Positions 25,583 to 33,335 are shown, numbered from the stretch's first letter. The stretch is 43,789 nucleotides of DNA from JBGLNJ01 sp034434835 (GCA_034434835.1 DAOTXX010000103.1:1-43789), one strand, 5' to 3'. The notes: generated by a model not told the origin, from the letters alone. Made by a program: numbers and translations.

Positions 25583-25847
25583 CGGGTGGATACCCCATCA
25601 ATGACAAAACCTGTTTCCATCGCTCGCGCAGTTGCGGTGTTCGCCATCGAATCTGCCAGAAATGTCTTTGGATATCGCGGACGCTCAGGAATTTCCACAC
25701 ATCGTCGAACTCGGCATCATTGAGGATATAACTCATGACTGTAATTCGACGGTAGAGATTATCACCAGCCAGAGCATCACGCAAATCCTGTTCAGTAATA
25801 TCTTGATCCCACCAGATGAAATAGGGTCGCTCCTTAGCCTCTGGCAC
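25542..25847 (-). CDS. Putative partner/antitoxin of the AbiEii-type protein
   Basis: 101 residues from GTG 25847, chosen for the AGGAGG four bases before it. It is rich in aromatic residues (YFIWWDQDI, VWKFLSVRDIQRHFWQIRW) with a C-terminal RWKQVLSLMGY. I recall similar small proteins directly upstream of AbiEii-type genes, which together with the overlap suggests an antitoxin or cognate regulator; no DNA-binding motif is clear. First gene of the cassette inserted after nuoF, 19 bp beyond it. Confidence 0.7.
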   Translation of the reverse strand: MPEAKERPYFIWWDQDITEQDLRDALAGDNLYRRITVMSYILNDAEFDDVWKFLSVRDIQRHFWQIRWRTPQLRERWKQVLSLMGYPPDECHDPIAARILV

Positions 25848-25865
25848 CTTGCCTCCTCTCACGTA

Positions 25866-27122
25866 TTACGCATCCCGTTTCACTTTCGCCAGATACTCGT
25901 CCCGGAACAGCCTGACGGATGACATCACAGGCGCAATCGCAAACTCGCCCAGCAGGCAAAAGCACTTGTTCTGCACCTGACCGGCGACGCTGTCGAGCAA
26001 ATCAATATCGGCTGGCGTGCCCCAGCCGTTCATCAGCCGCTCATAAATCCGCAGCAGCCAGAACGTGCCCTCGCGGCAAGGCGTGCACTTGCCACACGAC
26101 TCGTGCTTGAAAAATCTGATGGCCTTGTACATCGCCCAGACGATGTCCGTCGTCGAATCCAGCACAATGATCGAAGCACTCCCCAGCATCGAGCCGGCCG
26201 CCGCGACGGATTCATAGTCCAACGGCGTATCAAGCCTGTCCGCGCCCAACAGCACTGATGACGCGCCCGATGGCATGATGGCCTTGACTGTTGTCCCTTC
26301 GCGCAACAACCCTTGACCATACAGCTCGCCGAAAATCAAGTCGCGGAACGTGATCTTGCCCAGCTCGAACTCATAGTTGCCAGGCCGCTTGACGTGGCCG
26401 GAGAGGCACGCGATCTTGGTGCCGGGCGATTTCTCTGTGCCGAACTTGCGGTAAGCTTCCGCGCCGTGCGCGACGATGAACGGGACGTTGGCCAGCGTCT
26501 CGACGTTGTTGACAACGGTCGGCTTGGCGTACAGCCCCGCCGTCGCCGGGAAGGGCGGGCGGAGGCGCGGCTGGCCGATCTTACCCTCAAGCGATTCGAG
26601 CAGCGCCGTCTCTTCGCCGCAGATGTACGCGCCTGCGCCAAGATGGACATGGACATCAATGTTGACGCCCGCGCCGAAAATATTTTGGCCCAAATACCCG
26701 GCCTGGTAAGCCTCATCCACTGCCGCCTGAAGCGTGCGCGCCGGTTGGGCGAACTCGCCGCGGCAATAGATGTACGCTTTTTCCGCGCGGACGGCATACG
26801 CACACAGCGCTGCGCCCTCGATCAATTGGTGCGGATTCTTTTCAATGATCTGCCGATCTTTGAACGTGCCCGGCTCGGATTCGTCCGCGTTGACGACGAC
26901 ATAGCGCGGAAACACGTCCTTGGGGATAAAGCCCCATTTGATGCCGGTGGGAAAGCCTGCGCCGCCGCGCCCGCGCAGGCCAGAAGCCTTGACCACTTCG
27001 GTCACCTGGTCCGGCTGCATCATCGTGAGCGCCTGGCGCAGCGCCGCGTAGCCGCCGTGCTCGACGTACACCTCCAACTTGCCAATATCGGGAATGTCCA
27101 GGTCACGCAGGAGAAGGCGCAT
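25866..27122 (-). CDS. nuoF: NADH-quinone oxidoreductase subunit F
   Basis: 418 residues, NADH-oxidising FMN subunit. Motifs: GLRGRGGAGFPTGIKW (FMN/NADH), NADESEPGTFKDR, GAGAYICGEETALLESLEG, and the 4Fe-4S N3 set ESCGKCTPCREGT plus NKCFCLLGEFA. Normal length. GAGG lies eight bases before the ATG. It is separated from the BrnA-like gene by about 150 bp holding a doubtful 35-codon reading frame. Confidence 0.98.
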   Translation of the reverse strand: MRLLLRDLDIPDIGKLEVYVEHGGYAALRQALTMMQPDQVTEVVKASGLRGRGGAGFPTGIKWGFIPKDVFPRYVVVNADESEPGTFKDRQIIEKNPHQLIEGAALCAYAVRAEKAYIYCRGEFAQPARTLQAAVDEAYQAGYLGQNIFGAGVNIDVHVHLGAGAYICGEETALLESLEGKIGQPRLRPPFPATAGLYAKPTVVNNVETLANVPFIVAHGAEAYRKFGTEKSPGTKIACLSGHVKRPGNYEFELGKITFRDLIFGELYGQGLLREGTTVKAIMPSGASSVLLGADRLDTPLDYESVAAAGSMLGSASIIVLDSTTDIVWAMYKAIRFFKHESCGKCTPCREGTFWLLRIYERLMNGWGTPADIDLLDSVAGQVQNKCFCLLGEFAIAPVMSSVRLFRDEYLAKVKRDA

Positions 27123-27271
27123 CAGACATACCTCAATTGGTTTATCATTTCGTCGGCAGTGACGCTATCCAACAAGGCGAGCAACCAAGTCACCACAGCG
27201 ACCCCAAGCTTTGCCGCTGCGTGAAGCACATTCGACTGGAGCGAGTTATTGGCCCGCCATCTCGCTCTGTA

Positions 27272-27520
27272 TCAGACCTTTGCCACACTGGGCTTTTTGC
27301 CGCGTTGGATCTTGGTCAACTGTATTACCAGGCGTAGAGCCTCATTCACCGCGGCTTCATCTGGAAAGGCCTTCGCTACATCGGGATCGAGCCGCACCAG
27401 GTTGGTACCTGCACGATAGCGGGCCACATACTTGCCCCGAACGCCATCCTTGAGCAGTTGGTGCACATCATATTCGGGACGCAATTCATCGTCCATCTCA
27501 TTCGTATATTTCTTCTTCAT
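27272..27520 (-). CDS. BrnA-like antitoxin
   Basis: 82 residues starting MKKKYTNEMDDELRPEYDV. The DDELRPEYD opening, KYVARYRAGTNLVRLDPDVAKAFPDEAAVNEALRLVI and a basic tail match a widespread small antitoxin type found next to BrnT and other toxins; the C-terminal part probably forms a ribbon-helix-helix-like DNA-binding unit. It overlaps the end of the BrnT gene by 23 nt. Toxin upstream of antitoxin is the usual brnTA order. Part of the nuoE-nuoF cargo. Confidence 0.8.
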   Translation of the reverse strand: MKKKYTNEMDDELRPEYDVHQLLKDGVRGKYVARYRAGTNLVRLDPDVAKAFPDEAAVNEALRLVIQLTKIQRGKKPSVAKV

Positions 27521-27779
27521 AGGCTCTTCTTTCAGCGGAAGTCAGTTCCCGCGCGCTGATAATTCGGATGCGGTCTCCACGCTCCGCAAAAGACACGATC
27601 AATAAACGATGTCGGTAGGATTGTCCGACGATGATGAAGCGCTCTTCCTCCGCCGAATGGTCGGGATCAGCCACAGTCACGCTTAAAGGGTTATCAAACA
27701 CCGTTGCAGCTTCGGTGAAGGGAACCTTGTGCTTCCGCAAGTTCTTGGTCGCCTTCTGCGGATCCCATTCGAATTCCAT
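27498..27779 (-). CDS. brnT: BrnT-family ribonuclease toxin
   Basis: 93 residues, typical BrnT length and pattern: FEWDPQKATKNLRKHKVPF, VFDNPLSV, HSAEEERFIIVGQS, RLLIVSFAERGDRIRIISAREL and ERRAYEE. BrnT is a RelE-fold RNase; the catalytic Arg region RIRIISAR is intact. AGGA lies eight bases before the ATG. Paired with the overlapping BrnA-like gene. Confidence 0.92.
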   Translation of the reverse strand: MEFEWDPQKATKNLRKHKVPFTEAATVFDNPLSVTVADPDHSAEEERFIIVGQSYRHRLLIVSFAERGDRIRIISARELTSAERRAYEEEIYE

Positions 27780-27811
27780 TCATGATGTCCTATTTGTATC
27801 ACTCGAGATGC

Positions 27812-27931
27812 TCATTGTGTTATTGTCTTACCCAAAAGAAAACTGGCATCCTGTTCCAATCTCGCCAACTGTTCGTGCACGCGCTCCAGCTCTTCAGCTA
27901 ACTGCTGTACCGAAAATACTCTGGGTTCCAT
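27812..27931 (-). CDS. 39-codon coiled-coil-like small protein
   Basis: The ATG at 27931 overlaps the stop of the acetyltransferase gene (TGATG) and is preceded by GAGG seven bases upstream. The translation MEPRVFSVQQLAEELERVHE continues as a short leucine-rich amphipathic helix (QLARLEQDASFLLGK). Good ribosome site, coupling and composition make it a plausible gene; it could be an antitoxin fragment or a regulatory peptide. It ends 33 bp before brnT. Confidence 0.5.
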   Translation of the reverse strand: MEPRVFSVQQLAEELERVHEQLARLEQDASFLLGKTITQ

Positions 27932-28359
27932 CACACATCCTCACTCTCTCGCTTGCTCACATAGTAAATGTCGTGCGTCTTGTACCCTTCGCGCTTGAAC
28001 AGATTAAGCGACGCCTGGTTTTCGCCCTCGATCAGCGCGGCAAAGACGCGCAGGCCCCTGGCTCTCAACTCGTTCTCCGCTTCGGCGAGCAGCCGCGCGG
28101 CCAACCCCTGCCGCCGATAGTCCGGGTCAACGGCCAGCCGATTGATCCAGCCTTTGCGCGCGTCGTCGGTGACCACAACGCAGGCGACCAGTTTGCCATC
28201 ATCTTTCAGGCCCAACACGACCTGCCCACGCGCCAGTTGCTCCGCAAACGCTTCGCGGCTGTCGCGCCCTTGCGGGCGAATGCTGTCAAGACCGGCGCGC
28301 TGCCACAAGGCGAGGATCGCGTCGTGATCGTCAACAGTCAAGCGGCGCAGCGCGATCAA
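27931..28359 (-). CDS. GNAT-family N-acetyltransferase
   Basis: 142 residues with the acetyl-CoA-binding motif A INRLAVDPDYRRQGLAARLL (the RRQGLA loop) and motif B-like ALIEGENQASLNLFKREGY. The substrate cannot be inferred. The TTG start at 28359 overlaps the nuoE stop (TTGA) and has GAGGG seven bases upstream, so it is translationally coupled to nuoE. Its stop overlaps the next small ORF. Confidence 0.88.
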   Translation of the reverse strand: MIALRRLTVDDHDAILALWQRAGLDSIRPQGRDSREAFAEQLARGQVVLGLKDDGKLVACVVVTDDARKGWINRLAVDPDYRRQGLAARLLAEAENELRARGLRVFAALIEGENQASLNLFKREGYKTHDIYYVSKRESEDV

Positions 28360-28847
28360 TGTCCATCCCTCAGGCGTGCGAGGATCTCGTCGAACTGGCG
28401 CTCGTCCAGATGCTCAAAATAATCCAGGTCAATTTGCGCCAGCGGCGCGCGATGGCAGCCGGCCACGCAAGGCAGCGTCTCGACGGTGAATTGCCCATCT
28501 TCGGTCGTCTGCCCGCCGTGACGCACTTTTTCCGGGTCGAGTCCCAGCTTTTGACAGACATGATCCACAAACTCATCCGCGCCGCGCAGCGCACACGGCA
28601 AATCGTCGCAAATCTGGATGATGTGCTTGCCGACCGGGTGATCGTAGAGTAGCGTGTAGAACCCCACGATGGAGCGCACGTGCGTCGGCTCGACGCCGAC
28701 CAGCTCGGCCACTTGACGGATTGCTTCGTCGGTGCAATGGCCGTACTCTTTCTGGGCAAGATAGAGCAGCGGCAAAATCGCCGAACGCTTGTCAGGATAC
28801 CTGGCGAGAAGGGTTTCGATCTGCTTTTGATGTTTTTCGACCAGCAC
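28356..28847 (-). CDS. nuoE: NADH-quinone oxidoreductase subunit E
   Basis: 163 residues, thioredoxin-like subunit carrying 2Fe-2S cluster N1a, with ligands in CDDLPCALRGAD and CVAGCHRAP. N-terminal helical bundle (SAILPLLYLAQKEYGH, SIVGFYTLLYDHPVGKH). GTG start at 28847 with GGAGAAG upstream. The last four bases are shared with the acetyltransferase start. Confidence 0.97.
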   Translation of the reverse strand: MLVEKHQKQIETLLARYPDKRSAILPLLYLAQKEYGHCTDEAIRQVAELVGVEPTHVRSIVGFYTLLYDHPVGKHIIQICDDLPCALRGADEFVDHVCQKLGLDPEKVRHGGQTTEDGQFTVETLPCVAGCHRAPLAQIDLDYFEHLDERQFDEILARLRDGH

Positions 28848-28865
28848 GTTCTTCTCCGAGTCAAA

Positions 28866-28916
28866 GGAAACTAGTAGACCAGGCTGATCACCGTGTCTAC
28901 TTGTTTCCTGGTCTAC
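28866..28916. repeat. Alternative hairpins between nuoD and nuoE
   Basis: GGAAACTAGTAGAC (28866-28879) pairs with GTCTACTTGTTTCC (28895-28908) at 13 of 14 positions. The overlapping GTAGACCAGG (28874-28883) pairs perfectly with CCTGGTCTAC (28907-28916). The two stems exclude each other, an attenuator-like arrangement over the nuoD stop codon. Confidence 0.6.
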
Positions 28917-30154
28917 CTGTCCACATCACCCAACACAACGTCAATGCTGCCGATGATCGCCACCAGGTCGGCGACGAACACGCCCTGGGTCATGATCGGC
29001 ATGGCCGAAAGATTCGCAAACGACGGCGTGCGGAAATGGACGCGGCGCGGCCTGGAAGATCCATCGCTGTTGAGATAGCAACCAAACTCGCCGCGCGGCG
29101 ATTCGACGGCAACGTACACCTCACCTTCCGGCGCATGAAAACCTTCCGTCCACAGCTTGAAATGATGAATGAGCGCCTCCATCGAATAGGCCAGCTCTTC
29201 CTTTGGCGGTGGAGCGACCTTGCGATCAGAGGTCATGAATGGCCCCTCGGGCAGATGGTCCAGCGCCTGCCGGATGATTTTCAAACTTTCGCGCATCTCG
29301 CGGATACGGCACAGGAAGCGATCGTACACATCGCCGTTCTGGCCCAACGGCACGTCGAACTCGAAATGATCGTAGGACGAATACGGCATCGCCTTACGAA
29401 TGTCCCAGTTGACGCCGCTGCCGCGCAGGCTCGGCCCGGTCACGCCCCACGTGATCGCATCCTGCGCACTGATCTTGCCAATGTTCTTGGTGCGCTCCAA
29501 CCAGATGGGATTCTTTTCGAGCAGCGCCTCGTATTCATCAATCCGGCCGGGCATGATCTGGAGCACCTGGCGCACGGCCTCTTCAAAGCCAGGCGGCAAG
29601 TCGCGCCACAGCCCGCCGGGGCGGAAATAACTGGCCATCATGCGCTGACCGGACACCATCTCGTAGATGTCCATGATGATCTCGCGCTCGCGGAAGCAAT
29701 ACAGGAACACGCTCATCGCGCCGATGTCGAGCGCGTGCGTGCCCAGCCAGACCAGGTGGCTGGTGATGCGCGTCAGCTCGCACAGGATGACACGCGCGTA
29801 CTGGGCGCGCAGTGGCACCTCCGTCCCCATCAGTTTTTCGACCGCCATCACATAGCCCAGGTTATTCGAGAGCGGAGCCAGGTAATCCATCCGGTCGGTG
29901 AGCGGGATCACCTTGACGTAGGTCTTGTCCTCGCACGTCTTTTCGATGCCGGTGTGCAGGTAGCCAATGTCCGGCACGCATGAGACGACGTTTTCGCCAT
30001 CCAGCTCCAACAACAGCCGCAGCACGCCGTGCGTACTGGGATGCTGTGGCCCCATGTTGAGCAGCATCGTCTCGCCCGTGAGCGCGCGCTCCGAGACCAG
30101 TGACCGCAGTTGGTCCAGCGTGACTTCGGTTACACCATATTCGGAAAGCGACAT
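28913..30154 (-). CDS. nuoD: NADH-quinone oxidoreductase subunit D
   Basis: 413 residues, 49-kDa subunit lining the quinone site. Motifs: LNMGPQHPSTHGVLRL (the quinone-site His), GYLHTGIEKTCEDKTY, RGSGVNWDIRKAMPYSSYDHFEFDVPLG, and C-terminal ESPRGEFGCYLNSDGSSRPRRVHFRTPSF, ending DVVLGDVDR. It is a separate gene, not fused to nuoC. GAGAGAG lies just before the ATG. Confidence 0.98.
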   Translation of the reverse strand: MSLSEYGVTEVTLDQLRSLVSERALTGETMLLNMGPQHPSTHGVLRLLLELDGENVVSCVPDIGYLHTGIEKTCEDKTYVKVIPLTDRMDYLAPLSNNLGYVMAVEKLMGTEVPLRAQYARVILCELTRITSHLVWLGTHALDIGAMSVFLYCFREREIIMDIYEMVSGQRMMASYFRPGGLWRDLPPGFEEAVRQVLQIMPGRIDEYEALLEKNPIWLERTKNIGKISAQDAITWGVTGPSLRGSGVNWDIRKAMPYSSYDHFEFDVPLGQNGDVYDRFLCRIREMRESLKIIRQALDHLPEGPFMTSDRKVAPPPKEELAYSMEALIHHFKLWTEGFHAPEGEVYVAVESPRGEFGCYLNSDGSSRPRRVHFRTPSFANLSAMPIMTQGVFVADLVAIIGSIDVVLGDVDR

Positions 30155-30169
30155 AGCTCTCTCATTTTA

Positions 30170-30197
30170 GATTGCTGATTGTAGATTGAGGATTGTA
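30170..30197. repeat. Four GATTGNN 7-mers between nuoC and nuoD
   Basis: GATTGCT, GATTGTA, GATTGAG, GATTGTA in tandem in the 54-bp spacer; the same word family forms the in-frame insert in nuoL at 15394-15428. Confidence 0.9.
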
Positions 30198-30208
30198 TTG
30201 GGTGTCAA

Positions 30209-30730
30209 TCAAGACCCGGCATAGGGCTTGGTGCGATCGATCTCGTCAAAGTTGTGAGTGAATTGCACTTCTTCATACACCGTCGGCTGATCGCGGCGCA
30301 AGGGATACCCGTAAAAGTCGGGCGGCAAAAGGAGCCGGCGCAAGTCCGGGTGGCCGTCGAACGTGATGCCGAACAAATCAAAGGTTTCGCGCTCGAACCA
30401 GTTCGCGCCGGGCCAGACCGAGGTCACCGTCGGCACCCGCGGGTCCGGGCCTGGGACGCGCACCTGAAGTCGCAGGCGCTGCTTGTGCGGCATCGAGAGC
30501 AGGTGATAGTTGACGCCAAAGCGTGGTTCTGCCGGGTAATAATCTACGCCCGATACATCCACCAGCATATTGAACGCGCAATCAGGGTCGTCGCGCAAGA
30601 ACGTGCACATCTCCACCAGCGCGGCCGGGTTGACCTGCACCGTGAACTCGCCGCGAAACTCGCGTACGCTTGCGATCCCGTCAGGGAATCTGGCTTTTAA
30701 TCGCTCGACGATTTGTGTCAATTCTGCCAT
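30209..30730 (-). CDS. nuoC: NADH-quinone oxidoreductase subunit C
   Basis: 173 residues, 30-kDa subunit of the peripheral arm. Signatures: FNMLVDVSGVDYYPAEPRFGVNYHLLS, PTVTSVWPGANWFERETFDLFGITFDGHPDLRRLLLPPDFYGYPLRRD. No convincing Shine-Dalgarno precedes the ATG at 30730; the 128-bp upstream gap is repeat-rich. Confidence 0.97.
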   Translation of the reverse strand: MAELTQIVERLKARFPDGIASVREFRGEFTVQVNPAALVEMCTFLRDDPDCAFNMLVDVSGVDYYPAEPRFGVNYHLLSMPHKQRLRLQVRVPGPDPRVPTVTSVWPGANWFERETFDLFGITFDGHPDLRRLLLPPDFYGYPLRRDQPTVYEEVQFTHNFDEIDRTKPYAGS

Positions 30731-30734
30731 GTTT

Positions 30735-30855
30735 AGTTCGTGAGTTTTCTAGTTCGTTAGTTCGATAGTGCAATAGTCCAACAACAAAATGGCACACGCA
30801 CGAGTTGTCTCTGGGTCGCACATTTGACGCGCCAACAAACTAACGCACTATTGCA
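30735..30855. repeat. Degenerate TAGTTCG/TAGTGCA repeat between nuoB and nuoC
   Basis: Words AGTTCGT, TAGTTCG, TTAGTTCG, ATAGTGCA, with a distal inverse copy near 30846-30855 (CTATTGCAC versus GTGCAATAG), giving a possible long-range stem. No ORF. Confidence 0.55.
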
Positions 30856-30858
30856 CGA

Positions 30859-31341
30859 TCACGCCCAGGTCGTCAGCTTTTCTTTCTTGACCTTTTCGTG
30901 CAGCTTGAGGATGCCGTCAATCAGCGCTTCGGGGCGAGGTGGGCAGCCGGCGACGTACACATCCACCGGCACGATCTCGTCCACGCCCTGGACGATGGCA
31001 TAGTTGTTGAATACGCCGCCGTTGCTGGCGCAATCGCCCATCGCAATGACCCATTTGGGATCGGGCATTTGATCGTACAGACGACGCAGCACGGGCGCCA
31101 TCTTGCGCGCGACGCGCCCGGCGACGATCATCAGATCGGATTGGCGCGGGCTGGCGCGCATCAATTCCATTCCAAAGCGGCTCAGGTCAAAGTTCGAAGC
31201 CTGCGCCGACATCATCTCAATCGCGCAGCACGCCAGGCCAAACAGCATCGGCCACATCGCGTTTGTCCGCGCCCAGTTGACTGCCTGTTCCAGCGAGGTC
31301 GTCACTACCCCCATGTTCCCAAGTTTCTGTTCTATTCCCAT
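30859..31341 (-). CDS. nuoB: NADH-quinone oxidoreductase subunit B
   Basis: 160 residues, PSST subunit carrying cluster N2, the electron donor to quinone. Ligands are in GLACCAIEMM, GDCASNGG and VAGCPPRPEALIDG; the adjacent Cys pair is typical of N2. I start at ATG 31341, with AAGGGAG upstream; it overlaps the end of nuoA by ten bases. A start seven codons earlier is possible. Confidence 0.97.
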   Translation of the reverse strand: MGIEQKLGNMGVVTTSLEQAVNWARTNAMWPMLFGLACCAIEMMSAQASNFDLSRFGMELMRASPRQSDLMIVAGRVARKMAPVLRRLYDQMPDPKWVIAMGDCASNGGVFNNYAIVQGVDEIVPVDVYVAGCPPRPEALIDGILKLHEKVKKEKLTTWA

Positions 31342-31688
31342 TCCAACGCTCCCTTCTTCCACGCATACACATACCCCACTAAAAGAATTCCCACAAACAC
31401 CAACATCTCAATAAACGCGAACAGCCCCAATTGCCGGAACACGACGGCCCAGGGGTAAAAGAAAATGACCTCGATATCGAACAGGATGAACAGTACAGCG
31501 ACGAGATAGAACTTGATCGGCATCCGTCGCTGAGCTGGACCGAGCGGCGTCATGCCGGACTCGTAGGGTTGGAGCTTGCGCGGCGTAGGACGCCGGGGAC
31601 CTAAAAAAGTGCTGAGCAGAATGACAATCGCTGCCAGCACCGTCGAAGTAACCAACAGGATCAGGATGGGAAGATAGTTGATGAGCAC
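31332..31688 (-). CDS. nuoA: NADH-quinone oxidoreductase subunit A
   Basis: 118 residues, three membrane helices. Signatures: YESGMTPLGPAQRRMPIKFYLVAVLFILFDIEVIFFYPWAV (conserved acidic residues next to the quinone cavity). GTG start at 31688 with GGGAG about nine bases upstream gives the usual family length; the frame continues to 31718 but without a better ribosome site. First gene of the operon. Confidence 0.97.
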   Translation of the reverse strand: MLINYLPILILLVTSTVLAAIVILLSTFLGPRRPTPRKLQPYESGMTPLGPAQRRMPIKFYLVAVLFILFDIEVIFFYPWAVVFRQLGLFAFIEMLVFVGILLVGYVYAWKKGALEWE

Positions 31689-31756
31689 GTCAGATTGCTC
31701 CCTTGGCCGGGTGGGCAATCCAAGATTTTAACAATTCCCTGGCCGAAACTTTGCAC

Positions 31757-31785
31757 ATTCTAGCACAAGTAATAGTTTTCGTAAA
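31757..31785 (-). promoter_or_regulatory. Putative nuo operon promoter
   Basis: On the minus strand: TTTACG (31780-31785), 17-bp spacer ending in TGC, then TAGAAT (31757-31762), an extended -10. The expected leader to the nuoA GTG is about 60 nt. It lies between nuoA and the creatininase gene, with TTTTTTGTAAC just upstream. Confidence 0.65.
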
Positions 31786-31819
31786 GGGTGTTACAAAAAA
31801 TATTGGCCTTGACATATCT

Positions 31820-32893
31820 TTATTCTGCGGCGCGGGCCAGACGGCGCGCAACGCGCCGCTCTTGCTGTTCGATAATCTCGTGGACGTGCTCGACTTTTTC
31901 CGCAATCGCTGCAGCCAACCAAGCCTGGCCTTTCTCGGCAGTGGCGAGTGAGGGCTGGCCGTATGCGCCGGTTGATGTGTCGTCCGTCCAGGGTGGATTG
32001 GCGATCAGCGCGCCGCCTTCACGCCAATCCATCAAGTAATTGGGCGTGGAGATGAAATCTACTTCATCCACCGCGCGCTCCATATGAACCAGGTCGGGGC
32101 GCAGGTGAAGGATGAAGGACGTTTCGAGTTCGCAGGCATGGCCCAACCCGCCCGGGTACACCGATTCGCGCAGCCGCTCGACCTCCGCGTAACCGGAGCC
32201 GGTGAGGTGCAGGAACGAGGTCGCGCAGAAAATGTGCGGCCATCGGTCGCCCGCATACTTGACGACGTTGACCAGAAACGAGTGATTGCCGCCATGTCCA
32301 TTGATGAGATAGAACTTGTCGAATCCACGCTTGACGAACCCGCCCACCGCTTCCAGCACAAAATCCTCCCACGCGCGCGGCCCGACGCTCAACGTGCCGG
32401 GAAACTGGGCGCGGTGCATCGAGACGCCATACGGCAGCGTGGGCACGCGCAGGATCACATCGGGCATCATTGCTTCTACGCCACGCGCGATCGCGTCAAT
32501 CATTAGCGTATCGGTTGAAAGTGGCAAATGGAAGCCGTGCTGCTCGGTGTGCCCGACAGCCATCAACACGACTTTGGTCCTCGGTTCTTGGATTTCGGAT
32601 TCGAGATTGGAGATGGAAGATTTGAGATTTGAGATTTGCTTAAAGCCCTGAGCAGTGAGAGAAGTTTCAAGTGTAGTCAGGAATCGTCGCAAGACAGCAG
32701 GTGAGACTTGCCATTCAGCGGGCACAGCGGGCAAAAGCGCAACGGTTCTGGGGACACGCCCCAACTTTTTTCGCAAGTGGCGGGCGAGAGCGTCAGGATC
32801 AGGCGGCTGGCCGAGTGGGATCACGAGAGGGAGGCGGCGCGGCAGGTCGGCGACTTGCGGGTACGTCAGTTCATCATAGCGAATGATTTCCAT
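31820..32893 (-). CDS. Creatininase-family amidohydrolase
   Basis: 357 residues. The metal-binding signatures of the creatininase family are present: GHTEQHGFHLPLSTDT, LINGHGGNHSF and GHACELETSF. Members hydrolyse creatinine, formamides in flavin or deazaflavin pathways, or mycofactocin precursors; which applies here is unclear. Ahead of the catalytic domain is an N-terminal extension of about 110 residues, ending in an insert (ISNLKSSISNLESEI) encoded by seven tandem 7-mers (32591-32639). The start overlaps the thioesterase stop by 20 nt. Confidence 0.88.
   Translation of the reverse strand: MEIIRYDELTYPQVADLPRRLPLVIPLGQPPDPDALARHLRKKLGRVPRTVALLPAVPAEWQVSPAVLRRFLTTLETSLTAQGFKQISNLKSSISNLESEIQEPRTKVVLMAVGHTEQHGFHLPLSTDTLMIDAIARGVEAMMPDVILRVPTLPYGVSMHRAQFPGTLSVGPRAWEDFVLEAVGGFVKRGFDKFYLINGHGGNHSFLVNVVKYAGDRWPHIFCATSFLHLTGSGYAEVERLRESVYPGGLGHACELETSFILHLRPDLVHMERAVDEVDFISTPNYLMDWREGGALIANPPWTDDTSTGAYGQPSLATAEKGQAWLAAAIAEKVEHVHEIIEQQERRVARRLARAAE
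32591..32639. repeat. Seven GATTNGA 7-mers inside the creatininase gene
   Basis: Units GATTTCG, GATTCGA, GATTGGA, GATGGAA, GATTTGA, GATTTGA, GATTTGC run in perfect 7-nt phase for 49 nt and encode a leucine/isoleucine heptad-like segment. Confidence 0.92.
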
Positions 32894-33335
32894 GCCGGTA
32901 TTTTAGCACAGATTGTCCTGTGAGGCGGTCTGGGGTGAGCAGCTTACGCCAAGTCTCTGGGATGCGCGTGATGTTCCCTTCGCGGCTGATGCAGATGTGC
33001 TCCGTCTGCCCGGTCGCCAGGAGGGCCCCGTTTCCAGCATTGACGATCTCATAGCCGAAGGTGATCTGCCGGCTGCGCAGATCCTCCACCCAGGTCCGCA
33101 CGGTGACGCGCTCGCCGTAACGAGCTGGCATCAGGTAACGCACCTGGAGGCTGGTCACAGCGAACAGGTGACCGCCGCGTTCGATCTCGGCATAATCCGC
33201 GCCGCTCTGGCGCATGAACTCGGAGCGGCCCTCTTCCATCCACACCACGTAACTGCTGTGATGCACAAGCTGCATCTGATCGGTCTCTGCATAACGCACG
33301 GGAAAAGTGGTCTCGACGATCCGTTTGTCGCCCAT
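32874..33335 (-). CDS. YbgC/FcbC-type acyl-CoA thioesterase
   Basis: 153 residues of the single hotdog-fold thioesterase family. The active-site region VRYAETDQMQLVHHSSYVVWMEEGR has the Asp (here TDQM) followed by the His-containing helix; GERVTVRTWVEDLRSRQITFGYEI forms the central strands. It hydrolyses short acyl-CoA or aromatic-CoA thioesters in relatives; the substrate here is unknown. Overlaps the creatininase start and follows the HAD gene by 24 bp. Confidence 0.9.
   Translation of the reverse strand: MGDKRIVETTFPVRYAETDQMQLVHHSSYVVWMEEGRSEFMRQSGADYAEIERGGHLFAVTSLQVRYLMPARYGERVTVRTWVEDLRSRQITFGYEIVNAGNGALLATGQTEHICISREGNITRIPETWRKLLTPDRLTGQSVLKYRHGNHSL

Noticed and set aside
27123..27271. 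35-codon minus-strand frame ending in a TGATG overlap with nuoF (LGVAVVTWLLALLDSVTADE)
   Set aside because: Suggestive coupling and a hydrophobic helix, but no Shine-Dalgarno before its GTG and no recognisable homology; not enough to call.
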